Source: Flavobacterium sp. ASV13 (GTDB lineage Bacteria; Bacteroidota; Bacteroidia; Flavobacteriales; Flavobacteriaceae). From it: a DNA stretch of 64,000 nt. The stretch lies in contig NZ_JQJY01000002.1 in assembly GCF_000745775.1 (NCBI RefSeq), positions 620,001 to 684,000 on the forward strand, read 5' to 3'. A program made the translations under genes and the position numbers. Positions 42,318 to 51,194 of the stretch are shown piece after piece. A model generated the notes under the pieces. That model did no database searches, was not told where the DNA came from, and saw nothing but the letters and a program-made list of their open reading frames with translations. Every line of letters starts with the position of its first letter. Within the stretch, counting starts at the first letter, position 1.

Positions 42318-43301
42318 CTATTTCAAAACAGGCCATAAATCAGTATCCCATTTCATTTCTTTTACTACTAATCTTGGTGTTCCGTTCGTTTTCTTTTCAT
42401 AAGCGTGATAAAAAATATAATCTTTTCCATCAAATGTATAAGCGCTGTTATGTCCTACTCCAAAATAATTTTCATCGCCTTGAACTACGATGGTTCCACC
42501 GCCTTCGGTTAATAATTTTCCGTCTTTATCAACATAAGGTCCGATTACATTTTTAGATCTTCCAACCACAACTTTATAGGTGCTTTTTTCTCCGCGACAG
42601 CATAAATCCCAAGAAAGAAATTGATAATAATATCCGTTTTTCTTAAAAATAAATGGAGCTTCAAGTGCGCCGTCGCCCGGATCTGAATCGGCTAATTCAA
42701 AAGTTCTTTTTCGTTTTGAGATCGTGTGCCATTCTTGAGGCTGGGCGATCGATTTTAGATCGGGATTTAATTTTACCATTTTCAAGCCTTCCCAAAAAGA
42801 ACCAAATGAAAGCCAAGGTGTATTGTTTTCATCAAAAACCAAATTCGGATCAATGGCGTTCCACATGTCACGATTAGGCTGTGATTGAATTACAATTCCC
42901 TGATCGACCCATTTGTAATTTTTATCAGATGGATCTAAAGTCGTATTTGTAGCAACTCCAATTGCCGAAGTATTTTTGGCGAAAGCCGAAACTGAATAAT
43001 ACAGATAATAAACATTGTTGTGCAATGAAATATCTGGTGCCCAAATATGATTTTTGAAATCGGCGGCAACGCCATCTGCCCAAACCGGTTTATCTTGGAA
43101 AACCTGTGGCTGTTTGTCCCATTTTTTTAAATCTTTTGAACTAAAGACACTAATTCCGTTTCCGGTACAATATAAATAATAAGTATCTTTTTGTTTGATC
43201 ACAACCGGATCGTGAACAACAATGTCTTGTGCTATTGCTGCGGATCCCGTTAGAATGAATAGGAGTGAAAATATTGATTTTATTTTGGTGTACACTTCCA
43301 T
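42318..43301 (-). CDS. GH43 endo-arabinanase-like enzyme, secreted
   Basis: A 327-residue five-bladed-propeller glycosidase. The catalytic Asp is in VVHDPVVI, the second Asp in NAIDPNLVFD, and the acid Glu in GALEAPFIF. The FLSWDLCCRGEKSTYKVVVGRS block is typical of endo-1,5-alpha-L-arabinanases (GH43 subfamily 4/5 type). The signal peptide ends at SAAIAQ without a lipobox Cys, suggesting periplasmic action on short arabinans. It is 9 bases after the GH127-type gene. Confidence 0.9.
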   Translation of the reverse strand: MEVYTKIKSIFSLLFILTGSAAIAQDIVVHDPVVIKQKDTYYLYCTGNGISVFSSKDLKKWDKQPQVFQDKPVWADGVAADFKNHIWAPDISLHNNVYYLYYSVSAFAKNTSAIGVATNTTLDPSDKNYKWVDQGIVIQSQPNRDMWNAIDPNLVFDENNTPWLSFGSFWEGLKMVKLNPDLKSIAQPQEWHTISKRKRTFELADSDPGDGALEAPFIFKKNGYYYQFLSWDLCCRGEKSTYKVVVGRSKNVIGPYVDKDGKLLTEGGGTIVVQGDENYFGVGHNSAYTFDGKDYIFYHAYEKKTNGTPRLVVKEMKWDTDLWPVLK

Positions 43302-43310
43302 AATTATTTT

Positions 43311-45626
43311 TTATTTTACAATTCTTATTTGAGAAATTTTAGACGTTTTTTTGCCGTCTTTAGACTTAATTTTTAAATCAATAATTTGAGTATTGTCTAA
43401 TTTGAATTGAATTATTTTGTCTTTTTTAACCACAATTGCAGCAGGTTTTTCATTAATAAAAACATCAAGGTTATCCGTTTTAAAGTCTCCTAAAAAACTA
43501 ATTTCAATAAATTTACCCTCCAGATTTTTATTTACCATTTGATAGGAAATATAAGAGCTGGTATTTCTCCAAAAACCATCTTCCTCATAGCCCGATTCAC
43601 TTTTTTCTCCTTTATAATGGTGATCTACTTCAGGCTGTTGTTCTCCACAATTTATTTTATCGACCGTGTTAGCTTCAATAGCCATAGCTTCGATTTCCTG
43701 TTGTTTTAACAATGCTTGTTTTTCTTTATACTCTTCTGGTTTATAGGTTTGAAAATACATCTGATAACGGGCATCGTGTATTTCAAAGAAGGGTTGTAAT
43801 TCTAATGAATCTAACTTAAAGCGCATATTACCTAAATCTTTAAGTTTTGAAACATAACTTCCCTCTTGTCCTACTAGTGCATAAGCTTTGTCTAACGAAA
43901 CATATTTTCCTTGAGCAACATGTCCCATTCGGCTATCATCGGCAAACAAACCATCTAAATTTTCAGTAGAGGTTTTAGCAGCTAATACAATAGGACCATT
44001 TACAAATGCGGCCCAATTAGATCCATCGGGCAACTTTTCCAAATGAGTTGAAGTCTGGAATGCAATAATTATTTTATCTCCTGATTTCCATTTTCTTGCC
44101 AGACTAGCATAGTTAGCTGGTTTGGTATCTGTTTTTTGCAATTTTCCGTTGACTAAAATTTCGAAATTCGTTGCCCATTTTGGATAACGAATATTCAAAA
44201 CAAAAGATTTAGGATTTTTAAGTTTTAGAACAATCTCAGTATTATTTTCATAAGGAAATTTTGTGGTTTGCTCTAATTCTATTCCTTTTTCCTTCCAATT
44301 TAAAGTGGATGGAATAAAAAGATTTACAAAAATATCATGCTCTGAATGGCTATAAATTAATTCTCCATATTTAGAATGATTTTCAAGTCCCGTCCCAACG
44401 CAACACCACATGCTGGTTTCTGGCTGCGAGTATACGCGATAATGATTTGGTCGAATTGGAGTAAAATACACAAAACCACCTTTATTAGGCTCTTGGCTAG
44501 AAAGAATGTGATTGTAAAGTGTACGCTCATAAAAATCAAGGTAACTCACATCATTTTTGTCTAAAAACAACGCTTTACTTAAACGTTCCATATTGTAGGA
44601 ATTACAAGTTTCAGGGCCTTGATTTGATTTTAGCATGCCGCTAAAATCATTTATAGGATTGAAATGTTCAGCAACGCTATTTCCTCCAAAAGCGACAGTT
44701 CTTTTTTCGGTTACATTTTTCCAAAAAAACTGCGTGGCATCGGACCATTGTTTATTATCCGATAGCTTTCCAATTTTCTCAAAACCAATAACTTTTGGTA
44801 TTTGTGTATTAGCATGTAAACCCGTTAGTTTGTCTTCCTTTTTAATTAATGGATCGAGAATGGCTTTTTGCGAAAGCTTCTCAGCCGTTTCAAGATATTT
44901 TTTGTTTTTTGTGATGCTATATAAATCAGCAAAAGATTCGTTTATACCACCATGTTCTGTTTTTAAGATTCTTTGAATTTGCTCATCAGAAAGAGGTCGG
45001 ATCAATTCGATAAACCAATCTCCTAATTTTATTACAATTTCTTTTGCCTTTTCATTACCCGTATAATGGTAGGCATCAATTAAACCTGCAAAAAGTTTAT
45101 GAATATTATAGATTGGAACCCAGGTATTATTTAAACCAAAACCACTACCGTCTATATCTCCTTTATGAATTCTATCCCAAAAGACTTTTCCTTCAGGAAT
45201 ACCTCCAACATAACCAGTTCCGTCCTTTTGCTGGCAACGATCCAATTCAGAAATCATATAATCCAAACGGTCTTTAATTTCTTTATTTCCCGTAGAAGCA
45301 TACATCATTGATAATGCTGCTAAATAATGACCTCCTATATGTCCATCAAGACCTATATTTTCCCAGTTGCCATATCTATCTGCTTTTGTAGGTAAGCCGG
45401 CAGCTATCAAATAAGGTGCTAGTAGTCGATCTGGATTTAGGTCTAATAAATATTTAAGATCAACATTTTGAGCATTTTTGAAAGGACCACTAGTTAGTTT
45501 TATCTCTTGCAATTTAAATTCCTGCATCTGTGCGATTGAAGGAATAGTAATTAAGAGAGTTGCGATTAAATAAAATGATTTAATCGTTATTTTTTTCAAA
45601 CTCACTTTCATATAGGAGAAAACCAT
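43311..45626 (-). CDS. beta-L-arabinofuranosidase, GH127/GH146 type
   Basis: A 771-residue secreted enzyme of the former DUF1680 group. These are zinc-thiolate glycosidases in which a Cys acts as nucleophile. The metal/catalytic residues are visible as the Glu and Cys in GPETCNSYNMERLSKALF and the Cys pair in MWCCVGTGLENHSKYGE. An (alpha/alpha)6 barrel (LNNTWVPIYNIHKLFAGLIDAY, FEKIGKL) is followed by beta domains. Members remove beta-linked arabinofuranose, and some act on pectic arabinan. Whether this one is GH127 or GH146 cannot be told by eye. Two ATGs compete: 45626 and 45611 (MKVSLKK). Confidence 0.87.
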   Translation of the reverse strand: MVFSYMKVSLKKITIKSFYLIATLLITIPSIAQMQEFKLQEIKLTSGPFKNAQNVDLKYLLDLNPDRLLAPYLIAAGLPTKADRYGNWENIGLDGHIGGHYLAALSMMYASTGNKEIKDRLDYMISELDRCQQKDGTGYVGGIPEGKVFWDRIHKGDIDGSGFGLNNTWVPIYNIHKLFAGLIDAYHYTGNEKAKEIVIKLGDWFIELIRPLSDEQIQRILKTEHGGINESFADLYSITKNKKYLETAEKLSQKAILDPLIKKEDKLTGLHANTQIPKVIGFEKIGKLSDNKQWSDATQFFWKNVTEKRTVAFGGNSVAEHFNPINDFSGMLKSNQGPETCNSYNMERLSKALFLDKNDVSYLDFYERTLYNHILSSQEPNKGGFVYFTPIRPNHYRVYSQPETSMWCCVGTGLENHSKYGELIYSHSEHDIFVNLFIPSTLNWKEKGIELEQTTKFPYENNTEIVLKLKNPKSFVLNIRYPKWATNFEILVNGKLQKTDTKPANYASLARKWKSGDKIIIAFQTSTHLEKLPDGSNWAAFVNGPIVLAAKTSTENLDGLFADDSRMGHVAQGKYVSLDKAYALVGQEGSYVSKLKDLGNMRFKLDSLELQPFFEIHDARYQMYFQTYKPEEYKEKQALLKQQEIEAMAIEANTVDKINCGEQQPEVDHHYKGEKSESGYEEDGFWRNTSSYISYQMVNKNLEGKFIEISFLGDFKTDNLDVFINEKPAAIVVKKDKIIQFKLDNTQIIDLKIKSKDGKKTSKISQIRIVK

Positions 45627-45680
45627 GTGTTTAAAATATAATTGTTAAAATGTTTGTGTTTTTTCTCAACCTTTTCCTGA

Positions 45681-46628
45681 TTATTCTGTAATTCCTTCAG
45701 ATGTCATAACTACTCTTTTCATTGTTCCGTCTTTGTTATAAAATAATTTATCAACGCAGACCGATCTTCTGAAACTTCCTCCATGCGGAATTGACGCTCC
45801 GTTGTGATAAATAAAATACGATTGTCCTTTAAAATCAATTATTGACTGATGATTGGTATTACTGTTCCCTGCCAATTCATTCAAAATTCCTTTGAATTCC
45901 CATGGACCATTTATTGATTTGCTCATGGCGTAGGCGATTTTCTCTGGAAATTCGTAAGCGTATGACAAATAATACCAGTCTTTATGTTTATGAATCCACG
46001 GTGCTTCTGTATAATTTGGAAGTTTTATGTGATGAATTTCTCCGTCTATTTCCGTCATATTCTCTTTTAATTTGGCGTAATGACAGGCAGTATTTCCCCA
46101 AAACAAATACGCTTGTCCATCAGTATCGATATAAACCGTCGGGTCAATGTCGTCCCAGCTTATATTGGTATATTTGGTCATGTCATTTGTAATTAAGGCT
46201 TTTCCTAAAGCATCTTTAAAAGGACCAATCGGGCTATCTGAAACCGCAACACCAATAGATTTTCCAGGAATTGTTCCGTGTTCAACCGTTACATACCAAT
46301 AAAATTTTCCATTTCTTTCAATTACTTGCGAAGCCCAAGCATCACTTTTTGCCCATTTAAAATCAGTTACTTTTAAGGGAACTGGATGCGATTCCCATTT
46401 TTTCATATCCGAAGAAGAATAAACAACCCATTCATTCATCTTATAAAAATTAAAGTCGTTTGGCGCTTCATCATGACCAGCATACAAATACACTTTGTCT
46501 TTGTAAACCAATGCCGCAGGATCGCCTGTATATTGATCTTTTATAATTGGATTATTGAATTTTACCGATTGTGCATTTCCCGCTATCGATAAAACTAAAA
46601 TGAAAAGGCTTGTAAATAGGTTCTTCAT
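45681..46628 (-). CDS. GH43 arabinofuranosidase/xylosidase-like enzyme
   Basis: A 315-residue GH43 protein with a signal peptide ending GNAQ. The catalytic triad is seen in KDQYTGDPAALVYKDKVYLYAGHD, WDDIDPTVYIDTDGQAYLFWGN and YTEAPWIHKHKDWYYLSY. The single-domain layout without a lipobox suggests a periplasmic exo-acting enzyme on oligosaccharides. The linkage specificity cannot be read from the sequence. It lies 54 bases upstream of the GH127-type gene and 176 bases downstream of the lipoprotein GH43; the latter gap contains a tandem repeat and an inverted repeat. Confidence 0.88.
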   Translation of the reverse strand: MKNLFTSLFILVLSIAGNAQSVKFNNPIIKDQYTGDPAALVYKDKVYLYAGHDEAPNDFNFYKMNEWVVYSSSDMKKWESHPVPLKVTDFKWAKSDAWASQVIERNGKFYWYVTVEHGTIPGKSIGVAVSDSPIGPFKDALGKALITNDMTKYTNISWDDIDPTVYIDTDGQAYLFWGNTACHYAKLKENMTEIDGEIHHIKLPNYTEAPWIHKHKDWYYLSYAYEFPEKIAYAMSKSINGPWEFKGILNELAGNSNTNHQSIIDFKGQSYFIYHNGASIPHGGSFRRSVCVDKLFYNKDGTMKRVVMTSEGITE

Positions 46629-46644
46629 TATGATTTTGTTTTTA

Positions 46645-46702
46645 CCACGAATTGCACAAATTTTCTCAAATTTTAATTTGTTGGAATTTGTACAATTCGT
46701 GG
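46645..46702. repeat. inverted repeat of the CCACGAATT type
   Basis: An 18-base arm starting CCACGAATTG (46645-46662) and its complement (46685-46702) match with one difference, 22 bases apart. Both ends read CCACGAATT/AATTCGTGG, like the pair at 34372-34480. CTCGCAGATTGAGCAGAT follows just beyond it (46714-46731). Confidence 0.6.
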
Positions 46703-46760
46703 CTTATTTTTTCTCTCGCAGATTGAGCAGATTTTTATTTTAGAATTTTAAAAATTGTAA

Positions 46761-46808
46761 TTTTCTAATTTTCTAATTTTCTAATTTTCTAATTTTCTAA
46801 TTTTCTAA
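46761..46808. repeat. six-copy 8-bp tandem repeat
   Basis: TTTTCTAA is repeated six times without error (48 bases). The copy nearest the GH43 gene contributes its TAG stop codon (46805-46807), so copy-number change would not alter the protein. It is a likely slippage site. Confidence 0.85.
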
Positions 46809-48430
46809 TTAATCTTTTTACCCCAAACAGGCAATCCAGCTGCTGTATATCCGGAATAACTCAAAGTCACTTTTCTGGTTGCTAGTTCCCAATCCCAAGC
46901 ATCGGATACATTACATTTTACTCCGTTTACCGTTAAGATTTTTTTAGTGCTGTCATACGACCAAGTTCCTGTTGCGTCACCACTTACTTTTTTATCGGCA
47001 GTCAAATAAATTGTTCCTGCTTTTTGCATGGTTTTGTATTGGTAATTCATTGTGATTTGTTCCCAAGTTCCTACGAAATTTGCATCGGTAATTGTGGTTG
47101 TCGGAACTCCTGCATAACGCTCCGCTTCGACAACTGGCCAGCCATCTTCTGTCCATTGAATGGCGCGAACGTGTCCCATCATTACCGCATTTGAAACTGC
47201 AATTCCAGCAACACCTTCAGGCAAACGTGCTTGAGAAGCATAATACCATTGCTTCGTATCTGGATTCTGAAAAACAGCACAATGCGAGAATCCAACCCAA
47301 CCTGTATGATTTTTAAATTGGTATGGATGCGTTACCATTGGATAACATTCTGATCCAGTTGTGATACTGCTTCCGCTGATTGTCAAGTAAGGACCTAAAA
47401 TACTTTTTGAACGTGCAACACGGGTATTATAAGCAACCGACAATTCATCATATGCCAAAAACAAATAGTAATATTGTGTGTCTGGATTATAGATAATTTC
47501 TGGTCCTTCAAGGGCTTGCCAGCGATTTGTGCTCACGTTTCCGCGACCTGCAATTCGAACTCCGTAATCGTCAATTGTTTTTAATTTTGCTGGTTTTCCG
47601 GTTGCTGGATCTAGTTTTAAAGCTGCGATTCCTGAATGCCAAGAACCATAAATTAAATACTGATCGCCTTCTGGAGTCTGAATAAAACTCGGGTCGATGG
47701 CGTTGAATTTAAAATAAGCATCCCAATCGTTTCCGCCGTTTCGAACGTAACTTTTTACTCCGTCTGGCTCAGAACAAACTACCATTCCTTTATCAACCCA
47801 ATTATTTGAAGCCAAATCATCTGTTTCGGCCAAACCAATAAAAGCACGCTCTGACCAAGAAGTATTGGTATCTGTTCCTGTAATTGGATTCGTTACGACA
47901 ATGCTGTAATACATTCTGAATTTGTTTCCGACTTTTCGAACGCATGGCGCCCAATATCCGTAACTCGGATTTGTGATTGGAGGAAGTGCCGGATTCATTC
48001 TGGCTCTTTTGTTATTCAAAGAATCTTTTACCCAAGCTGGAGCTGTAGTCATCGAAGATCCCATAAATTCCCAATTGATTAAATCTTTTGATCTTCTGTA
48101 GAAAAAATGTCCGTTGCCTTCGTGTGCATTTCCGTAAGAAGCATCAGTTTGGTACATATAATAATATTCTCCAGATTTTTCTACAGATGGATCGTGCACG
48201 TTAGCCAAATTCCATTGCGATCTGTTTCCCCAACTTGAAATTGAAGTATAATTATCAGCATAAGTTGGCCCCGGAAAAGCTGGTGTAACCACTGGCGGAT
48301 CGACCACTACCGGCGGATCTGGAGTTACTGGTGTATCCGGACTGTCACTTGAACAGCCAAATACCAATAACGCACCTAAAAACAATCCGATATATGGCGC
48401 TATTTTTAGAATGGAATTTGATTTTTTCAT
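46805..48430 (-). CDS. surface GH43 endo-arabinanase lipoprotein
   Basis: A 541-residue lipoprotein (signal ending VFGCSSDSPDTP). The acidic residues just after the Cys resemble the lipoprotein export signal of Flavobacteriia, so cell-surface location is likely. A Pro/Val/Asp-rich linker leads to a GH43 propeller with NVHDPSVEKSGEYYYMY, NAIDPSFIQTPEGDQYLIYGSW and ALEGPEIIYNPDTQYYYLF. The C-terminal about 85 residues (FVGTWEQITMNYQYKT to the end) form the small beta domain seen in long endo-arabinanases. It would make the first internal cuts in arabinan. Confidence 0.92.
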   Translation of the reverse strand: MKKSNSILKIAPYIGLFLGALLVFGCSSDSPDTPVTPDPPVVVDPPVVTPAFPGPTYADNYTSISSWGNRSQWNLANVHDPSVEKSGEYYYMYQTDASYGNAHEGNGHFFYRRSKDLINWEFMGSSMTTAPAWVKDSLNNKRARMNPALPPITNPSYGYWAPCVRKVGNKFRMYYSIVVTNPITGTDTNTSWSERAFIGLAETDDLASNNWVDKGMVVCSEPDGVKSYVRNGGNDWDAYFKFNAIDPSFIQTPEGDQYLIYGSWHSGIAALKLDPATGKPAKLKTIDDYGVRIAGRGNVSTNRWQALEGPEIIYNPDTQYYYLFLAYDELSVAYNTRVARSKSILGPYLTISGSSITTGSECYPMVTHPYQFKNHTGWVGFSHCAVFQNPDTKQWYYASQARLPEGVAGIAVSNAVMMGHVRAIQWTEDGWPVVEAERYAGVPTTTITDANFVGTWEQITMNYQYKTMQKAGTIYLTADKKVSGDATGTWSYDSTKKILTVNGVKCNVSDAWDWELATRKVTLSYSGYTAAGLPVWGKKIN

Positions 48431-48442
48431 GTTTTTATCTTT

Positions 48443-49990
48443 TTATTTTCCTTCTAAAACAACAACTGAGAAAGGAGGAATTGTGATTTCAAGTTTTCCT
48501 TTTTTGTTTTCGAAACCTTTAAAAACTGTTGGAACAATTTTATTTGGTGTATCGAATGAATTGTAATCTTGTAATTTAGCCGATGTTAAAACTATTCCTG
48601 TGAAGTTTTTAACGCCAAGTTCGTTTACATCAATTTCTATTTTGTTTTTGTTTTTTGCATCAACATTTACTAAAGAAATATGAACTGCTCCATTTTTATC
48701 TTTTGATGCTGCTGCTGAAACGGCAGGAAGTGTTTCTCCATTAAATGTATAATTTGGTGAAGTAAAACTTACCGGCAATAATTTTGCATCTTGATGAACG
48801 CTATACATTTTCATTACATGATAGGTTGGCGTTGTAATCATTTTTGCTTTATCTGTTAAGATTACAGCTTGTAAAACATTTACACATTGTGCTAAGTTTG
48901 CCATTTTAACTCTGTCAGCATGGTTATTGAAAATATTCAATGTTGCTCCAGCTAAAACTGCATCACGCATTGTATTTTGCTGATATAAGAAACCTGGATT
49001 TGTTCCTTTTTCAACTTCGTACCAGCCTCCCCATTCGTCTACAATCATGGCAACTTTTTTCTGTGGATCGTATTTATCCATGATAGCGGCATGTTTGGTA
49101 ACCAATTCTTCCATTTTTAAAGCCGATTTCATTGTTTTGAAATAACCTTCTTCTGTAAAATCTCTGTCATCACCTTTTTTAGCCCATTCAATTACAGCAT
49201 AATGGTGAACACCAAGTCCGCCTAACATATTATTTGGAATGTTTTTCATTAAAACTTCTGTCCAATTATAATCGGCACTGTTTGAACCTGACGCAATACG
49301 CGTTAATCCACCAGTATTTTCCCAATCCGACATGAATGTTGCAAATTTTCTATATTCTCCAGCATAATATTCTGCTGTCATATTTCCTCCGCATCCCCAG
49401 GCTTCATTTCCAATTCCCCAAAATTTAACTTTCCAAGGTTCTTTTCTTCCATTTTTTACACGCAAATCGCTCATCGGACTTTTGCCTCCAAAATTCGTGT
49501 ACTGAACCCAATCCGCTAATTCCTGAACGGTTCCGCTTCCAACATTTCCTGATAAATAAGGTTCTGCTCCTAGAAGTTCACACATGTTTAGGAAATCGTG
49601 AGTTCCAAAACTGTTGTCTTCTGTTACACCGCCCCACCATTTGTTTACAATAGTTGGTCTTTGTTCTTGCGGGCCAATTCCATCTTTCCAATGGTAAGTA
49701 TCGGCAAAACATCCGCCAGGCCATCTTAAATTCGGAATTTTTAAATCTTTTAAAGCAGCGATAATGTCATTTCTAACTCCTTTTGTATTTGGTATTTTTG
49801 AAGTATCTCCAACAAAAAATCCGCCGTAAATACAACGTCCTAAATGTTCGGCAAAATGTCCGTAAATGTTTTTGTTGATTACCGGAGCATCAGCATTATT
49901 TTTTATGGTTACAACTGTGGTTTGATTTTGGGCAAAACTAACCTGATTACAAAGGGTAATAAGAAATGTGATTAAAAGTGCTTTTTTCAT
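48443..49990 (-). CDS. alpha-L-arabinofuranosidase, GH51 (515 residues)
   Basis: The short, intracellular-type GH51 fold, here with a signal peptide (about 5-20, SFAQ). Hallmarks are RWPGGCFADTYHWKDGIGP, WGIGNEAWGCGGNM with the acid/base Glu and IVDEWGGWYEVEKG with the nucleophile Glu. It removes side-chain or terminal arabinofuranose in the periplasm. It is 12 bases upstream of the surface GH43 gene. The two GH51 proteins of this locus differ in length and modules, so their roles likely differ. Confidence 0.94.
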   Translation of the reverse strand: MKKALLITFLITLCNQVSFAQNQTTVVTIKNNADAPVINKNIYGHFAEHLGRCIYGGFFVGDTSKIPNTKGVRNDIIAALKDLKIPNLRWPGGCFADTYHWKDGIGPQEQRPTIVNKWWGGVTEDNSFGTHDFLNMCELLGAEPYLSGNVGSGTVQELADWVQYTNFGGKSPMSDLRVKNGRKEPWKVKFWGIGNEAWGCGGNMTAEYYAGEYRKFATFMSDWENTGGLTRIASGSNSADYNWTEVLMKNIPNNMLGGLGVHHYAVIEWAKKGDDRDFTEEGYFKTMKSALKMEELVTKHAAIMDKYDPQKKVAMIVDEWGGWYEVEKGTNPGFLYQQNTMRDAVLAGATLNIFNNHADRVKMANLAQCVNVLQAVILTDKAKMITTPTYHVMKMYSVHQDAKLLPVSFTSPNYTFNGETLPAVSAAASKDKNGAVHISLVNVDAKNKNKIEIDVNELGVKNFTGIVLTSAKLQDYNSFDTPNKIVPTVFKGFENKKGKLEITIPPFSVVVLEGK

Positions 49991-50051
49991 AATGGTTTTA
50001 TAAAGTTTATAAAGAGGAAAGCTTTTGAGAACTTTCCTCTAAATATTAAAA

Positions 50052-51062
50052 TTAATAAGAAAGTGTAGGCCATCCTGATGACCAAGTAAAATATACAATT
50101 TCTAGTTTTGGATTTCCGCTATCGGCTCCGTCATAATAATGAACAGCTCCTTTTTGGGTTCCTACTATTCTTGACAAATGTCCAGGGCCAATATAGTTTC
50201 CTTGAGTTGCTAAAACAGTTGTGCCTCCGCCATTTGTTAAAGCTACTCCGTTTTTATCCAGATAAGGTCCATATACATTTGTTGAGCGTCCAACTACAAT
50301 ATAATAAGTGCTATTAACACCGTTACAGCAAGTTCCTCTGTTTACAAACATATAATAGTAACTTCCTTCTTTTATTAAACAAGGAGCTTCCCAAGATGCG
50401 CTGTTTCCGCCAGCAACTATTGTTCTTGTTGCGCTAGGTTTTCCTGTTGAAACGTTTATTGGAACAACTCCAATTCCGGCATGCCAAGAACCATAAGCCA
50501 TGTAAACATTTGAACCATCAACTAAAATTGAAGGGTCGATTGCATTTACATCTGAAGCAGTTGAAGAAGAAACTACAACGCCTCTGTCTGTCCAGGTTGT
50601 TCCTGCGCTTTGTGAAATTGCAGGTGTAGTAACCAATCCAATTGCAGAAGTCGCTGATCCAAAAGTGGAACAAGAGTAATACATGTTCCATCGATTGTTA
50701 AACCAAGCTACATCTGGCGCCCAAAATGTTTTGGTAAAACCCGGTACATATCCTGCAATCCAACTTGGCGTTGACGAGAAGACTGATGTCCCCCAAGTCC
50801 AGCTTGTCAAATTTGTTGAATATGTCATTGGAATATTATCTCCTGTTGTGAAAACATAATAATTCACACCGCTTTTTACTATTGTGCTGGGATCATGCGA
50901 AGGGACATTTCCGCTGACCGTTTTTGCTGTTAAATTTTTTACCTGAGAATTTTGAGTTTCTACTGTTGCAGACGCCTCATCATTCGAAGGGATTATAGTA
51001 TCTTCATTTTGACAACTTCCTAATAATATTGCGAATAAAACCAAACTTGCAATTGTTTTCAT
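50052..51062 (-). CDS. GH43 endo-arabinanase lipoprotein
   Basis: A 336-residue lipoprotein (ILLGSCQNEDTIIP) with an acidic stretch after the lipid Cys, again like a surface-export signal. Catalytic residues: Asp in PSHDPSTIVKSGVNYYVF, Asp in NAIDPSILVDGSNVYMAYGSW, Glu in SWEAPCLIKEGSYYYMFV. A conserved NRGTCCNGVNSTYYIVVGRS closely parallels the GH43 at 42.3 kb. The two may be ancient duplicates with different locations (surface against periplasm). Confidence 0.92.
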   Translation of the reverse strand: MKTIASLVLFAILLGSCQNEDTIIPSNDEASATVETQNSQVKNLTAKTVSGNVPSHDPSTIVKSGVNYYVFTTGDNIPMTYSTNLTSWTWGTSVFSSTPSWIAGYVPGFTKTFWAPDVAWFNNRWNMYYSCSTFGSATSAIGLVTTPAISQSAGTTWTDRGVVVSSSTASDVNAIDPSILVDGSNVYMAYGSWHAGIGVVPINVSTGKPSATRTIVAGGNSASWEAPCLIKEGSYYYMFVNRGTCCNGVNSTYYIVVGRSTNVYGPYLDKNGVALTNGGGTTVLATQGNYIGPGHLSRIVGTQKGAVHYYDGADSGNPKLEIVYFTWSSGWPTLSY

Positions 51063-51194
51063 TTGTTATAATTTTAGTAAATGTTAATAAATTAAACTCT
51101 CTATAATCTCATGCTCTTTTAAAGATAATATCACATGGCAAACTTTATAAATCTGCCATATGATATTAGGTATTCTAACTAATTCAAATAAATA

